Assembly: GCF_007002745.1 (NCBI RefSeq)
Contig: NZ_SGNY01000001.1
Coordinates: forward strand, 186,001-250,000
Direction: 5' to 3'
DNA from: Martinezella rhizogenes
GTDB taxonomy: Bacteria; Pseudomonadota; Alphaproteobacteria; Rhizobiales; Rhizobiaceae
Length of the DNA stretch: 64,000 nucleotides
This document shows, in pieces, positions 62,544 through 64,000 of the stretch. A program made the position numbers and the translations under genes. The notes beneath the pieces are model-generated. The model searched no databases and was not told the DNA's origin. It saw only the letters and a list, made by a program, of their open reading frames with translations. Position 1 is the first letter of the stretch. Each line of letters begins with the position of its first letter.

Positions 62544-63264
62544 AAAGCGCGCCGCATCGGGAAAATACTGGCGGCTGGTGGAAGCACAGCATCAGGTTTC
62601 CACCATGAAGCTGGTGGATACGGTGGAGGAGCAATCGTTGCTGGAAGATATTCTGGAGACGAGCAAGCGGCCGTTTCCGCCCGAATGCGCCGGGCTCGAT
62701 TATCTTCTCGCCACGCCCTTCCGTTATGGCGCCGCCTATCCCTATGGCTCGCGTTTTCGCCGGGCGGGTTTCACCGAGGGCGTTTATTACGCCGCCGCCA
62801 GGGTGGAGACGGCGCTTGCCGAAATGGCCTTTTACCGGCTGCTGTTTTATGCCGAATCGCCGGGCACACCGCTGCCCGCCAATCCCGCCGAATATTCCGC
62901 CTTCGCCGCCCGTGTCGCCACCGATGCCGCACTTGATCTGACGAAACCGGAGCTGAGCCGTAACGAGGCGCTGTGGACCGATCTCACGAATTACGAGCCG
63001 TGCCAGGCATTGGCAGAGCAGGCGCGCGAGGCAAAGGTTGAAGCCATCCTTTACCGCTCGGTGCGCGATCCCGCAGGTGGCATCAACATCGCAATTTTGT
63101 CGCCAAAGGCCTTTGCGGCCAAAACGCCGGTAGAGCGGATGAGCTGGCGCATTCACCTGTCTAAAACCGGGGTGCAGGCCCTGTGCGAATTCCCGATGCG
63201 CCGCACGGGGTTTTTGGCCTCGGATTTTGCCAATGACCCGCGTCTGGCCGGCCTCTTGGGGTGA
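62503..63264 (+). CDS. RES-domain toxin
   Basis: A 253-residue toxin. RES-family positions are seen: the arginine in FRYGAAYPYGSRF, the GVYYAA block, E in ETALAEMAFYR, and the serine in LYRSVRDPAGG. RES toxins degrade NAD+ by phosphorolysis or modify enzymes by ADP-ribosylation, arresting growth. It is longer than the minimal ~150-residue toxins because of an N-terminal extension. Overlap with the antitoxin gene implies coupled translation. Confidence 0.88.
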   Translation: MSSPIWTPDALLSEKRAASGKYWRLVEAQHQVSTMKLVDTVEEQSLLEDILETSKRPFPPECAGLDYLLATPFRYGAAYPYGSRFRRAGFTEGVYYAAARVETALAEMAFYRLLFYAESPGTPLPANPAEYSAFAARVATDAALDLTKPELSRNEALWTDLTNYEPCQALAEQAREAKVEAILYRSVRDPAGGINIAILSPKAFAAKTPVERMSWRIHLSKTGVQALCEFPMRRTGFLASDFANDPRLAGLLG

Positions 63265-63295
63265 CGGCCGCTGGTTGAGCAGACGCTGCCGCTTC

Positions 63296-63419
63296 TTTCT
63301 TCTCCCCGCCGGGGAGAAGGTGGCCCGAAGGGCCGGATGAGGTAGCACCGTTGCCGGATTTCGGAGAGCTTGCCCCCTCATCCCGCTGCCGCGGACTTCT
63401 CCCCGGCGGGGAGAAGAAA
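63296..63419. repeat. Inverted-repeat element (cttctccccgccggggagaag family)
   Basis: Each end is itself a short palindrome (cttctccccgccggggagaag), and the two ends are inverted complements. The centre carries ccggatgagg / cctcatcccg. It lies between convergent genes. Confidence 0.72.
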
Positions 63420-63470
63420 CAGGCGGCATGCCCTCGGCCTGTTCAGGCCCAGCCGTAAGCCTGAGCCCCG

Positions 63471-63893
63471 CTACTGCTTGCCCACACGGGCACGCAGCTC
63501 TTCCACATGCGCTGCGATTTCCGGCGTTACGACATCGCCAAAGTCTTCCATTTCAAACAGCGGGCGGATTTCGATTTCGCTGCGCTCCAGCATCGGGTTG
63601 GGGCAGCGCTTCACCCACGCCACCGCCTCATCCATGTCCTTGACATTCCACAGCCAGAAGCCGGCTACCAGCTCGTTGGTGTGCGGGAAGGGGCCATCAA
63701 CCACGGTGCGGCTGTCGCCATCAAAAACAACCCTCTTGCCCTTGGAGGAGGGGTGCAGCCCGTCGCCGGATTTCATGATGCCGGCATTGACCAGCTCCTC
63801 GTTGAATTTTCCCATTGCCTCCATGAGTTCAGTCGTGGGCATGACGCCATCTTCGCTGCTCTTGGTGGCTTTTACAAAAACGATTGCACGCAT
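63471..63893 (-). CDS. YCII-family (DGPF) protein
   Basis: A 140-residue ferredoxin-like protein. MRAIVFVKATKSSE at the N-terminus, VVDGPFPHTNELVAGFWLWNVKDMDEAVAWVKR in the middle, and ending with ERSEIEIRPLFE, all match the YCII/DGPFAETKE family often found near ECF sigma factors. None is visible here, though the window ends 107 bp upstream. Function is unknown. Confidence 0.85.
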   Translation of the reverse strand: MRAIVFVKATKSSEDGVMPTTELMEAMGKFNEELVNAGIMKSGDGLHPSSKGKRVVFDGDSRTVVDGPFPHTNELVAGFWLWNVKDMDEAVAWVKRCPNPMLERSEIEIRPLFEMEDFGDVVTPEIAAHVEELRARVGKQ

Positions 63894-64000
63894 GATCTTT
63901 CCTCCTCGATTGTATGTTCCGGGTCGTCGGGTCCTTAGTCTGGTTTTCCAGCACGACGGCCCGATGACATTCTGGCCGACAAAAGTGGCGTCATGCCGTC

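Overview
The window reads as chromosomal DNA of an Agrobacterium/Rhizobium-type alphaproteobacterium. The grounds are the cysH-cysD-cysN block next to an Rrf2 regulator and a sulfate ABC transporter, a betI-betB-betA locus, a Rhizobium etli-type zinc asparaginase, an ohrR/ohr pair, and several copies of long intergenic palindromes of the rhizobial mosaic-repeat kind. The species call is inference from gene content; no rRNA gene is present.

Region 1 (1 to about 21.6 kb) is a defence island. On the minus strand, a tightly packed operon read from 11805 down past base 1 encodes a type III-like helicase-nuclease (Res), a DUF262/DUF1524 GmrSD-like nuclease, a PD-(D/E)XK-like protein, a small repeat protein, a beta-class adenine methyltransferase (Mod), an unrecognised 356-residue protein, an HNH nuclease, and a UvrD-like helicase gene with a RelE-like N-terminus that runs off the left edge. 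Divergently, across a 356-bp intergenic region, lies a type I Zorya system (zorA, zorB, zorC, zorD) followed by a probable fifth gene for an ASCH-domain protein. Two unassigned small genes close the island. No integrase or insertion sequence was seen.

Region 2 (21.7 to 34 kb) is core genome: malate:quinone oxidoreductase, small lipoproteins, tRNA-Pro(CGG), the assimilatory sulfate genes cysH-cysD-cysN (APS reductase and ATP sulfurylase), an Rrf2 regulator with a cysteine cluster, and the sulfate transporter sbp-cysT-cysW-cysA. A perfect inverted repeat sits inside the sbp promoter, and a matching half-site lies before the Rrf2 gene, suggesting one sulfur-responsive regulon.

Region 3 (34 to 50 kb) holds intergenic repeats, a 24-codon ORF with a full-length Shine-Dalgarno sequence, a TumE-type toxin-antitoxin pair with a large operator, a quinone reductase, an EAL-CBS-GGDEF protein, an orphan ParD-like antitoxin, betIBA for glycine betaine synthesis, a RelE/ParE toxin-antitoxin pair, an asparaginase, two glutathione S-transferases, and a MarR/MFS efflux pair.

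Region 4 (50 to 64 kb) holds a DNA-ligase-associated exonuclease and an ATP-dependent ligase, a Tat-exported hydrolase, a Zn/Cd/Pb P-type ATPase behind a MerR-type promoter, two tandem L,D-transpeptidases, an AT-rich patch with an RTX protein and an unknown protein, ohrR/ohr, an Xre-RES toxin-antitoxin pair and a YCII-family protein. All domain calls come from reading motifs; no database search was run.
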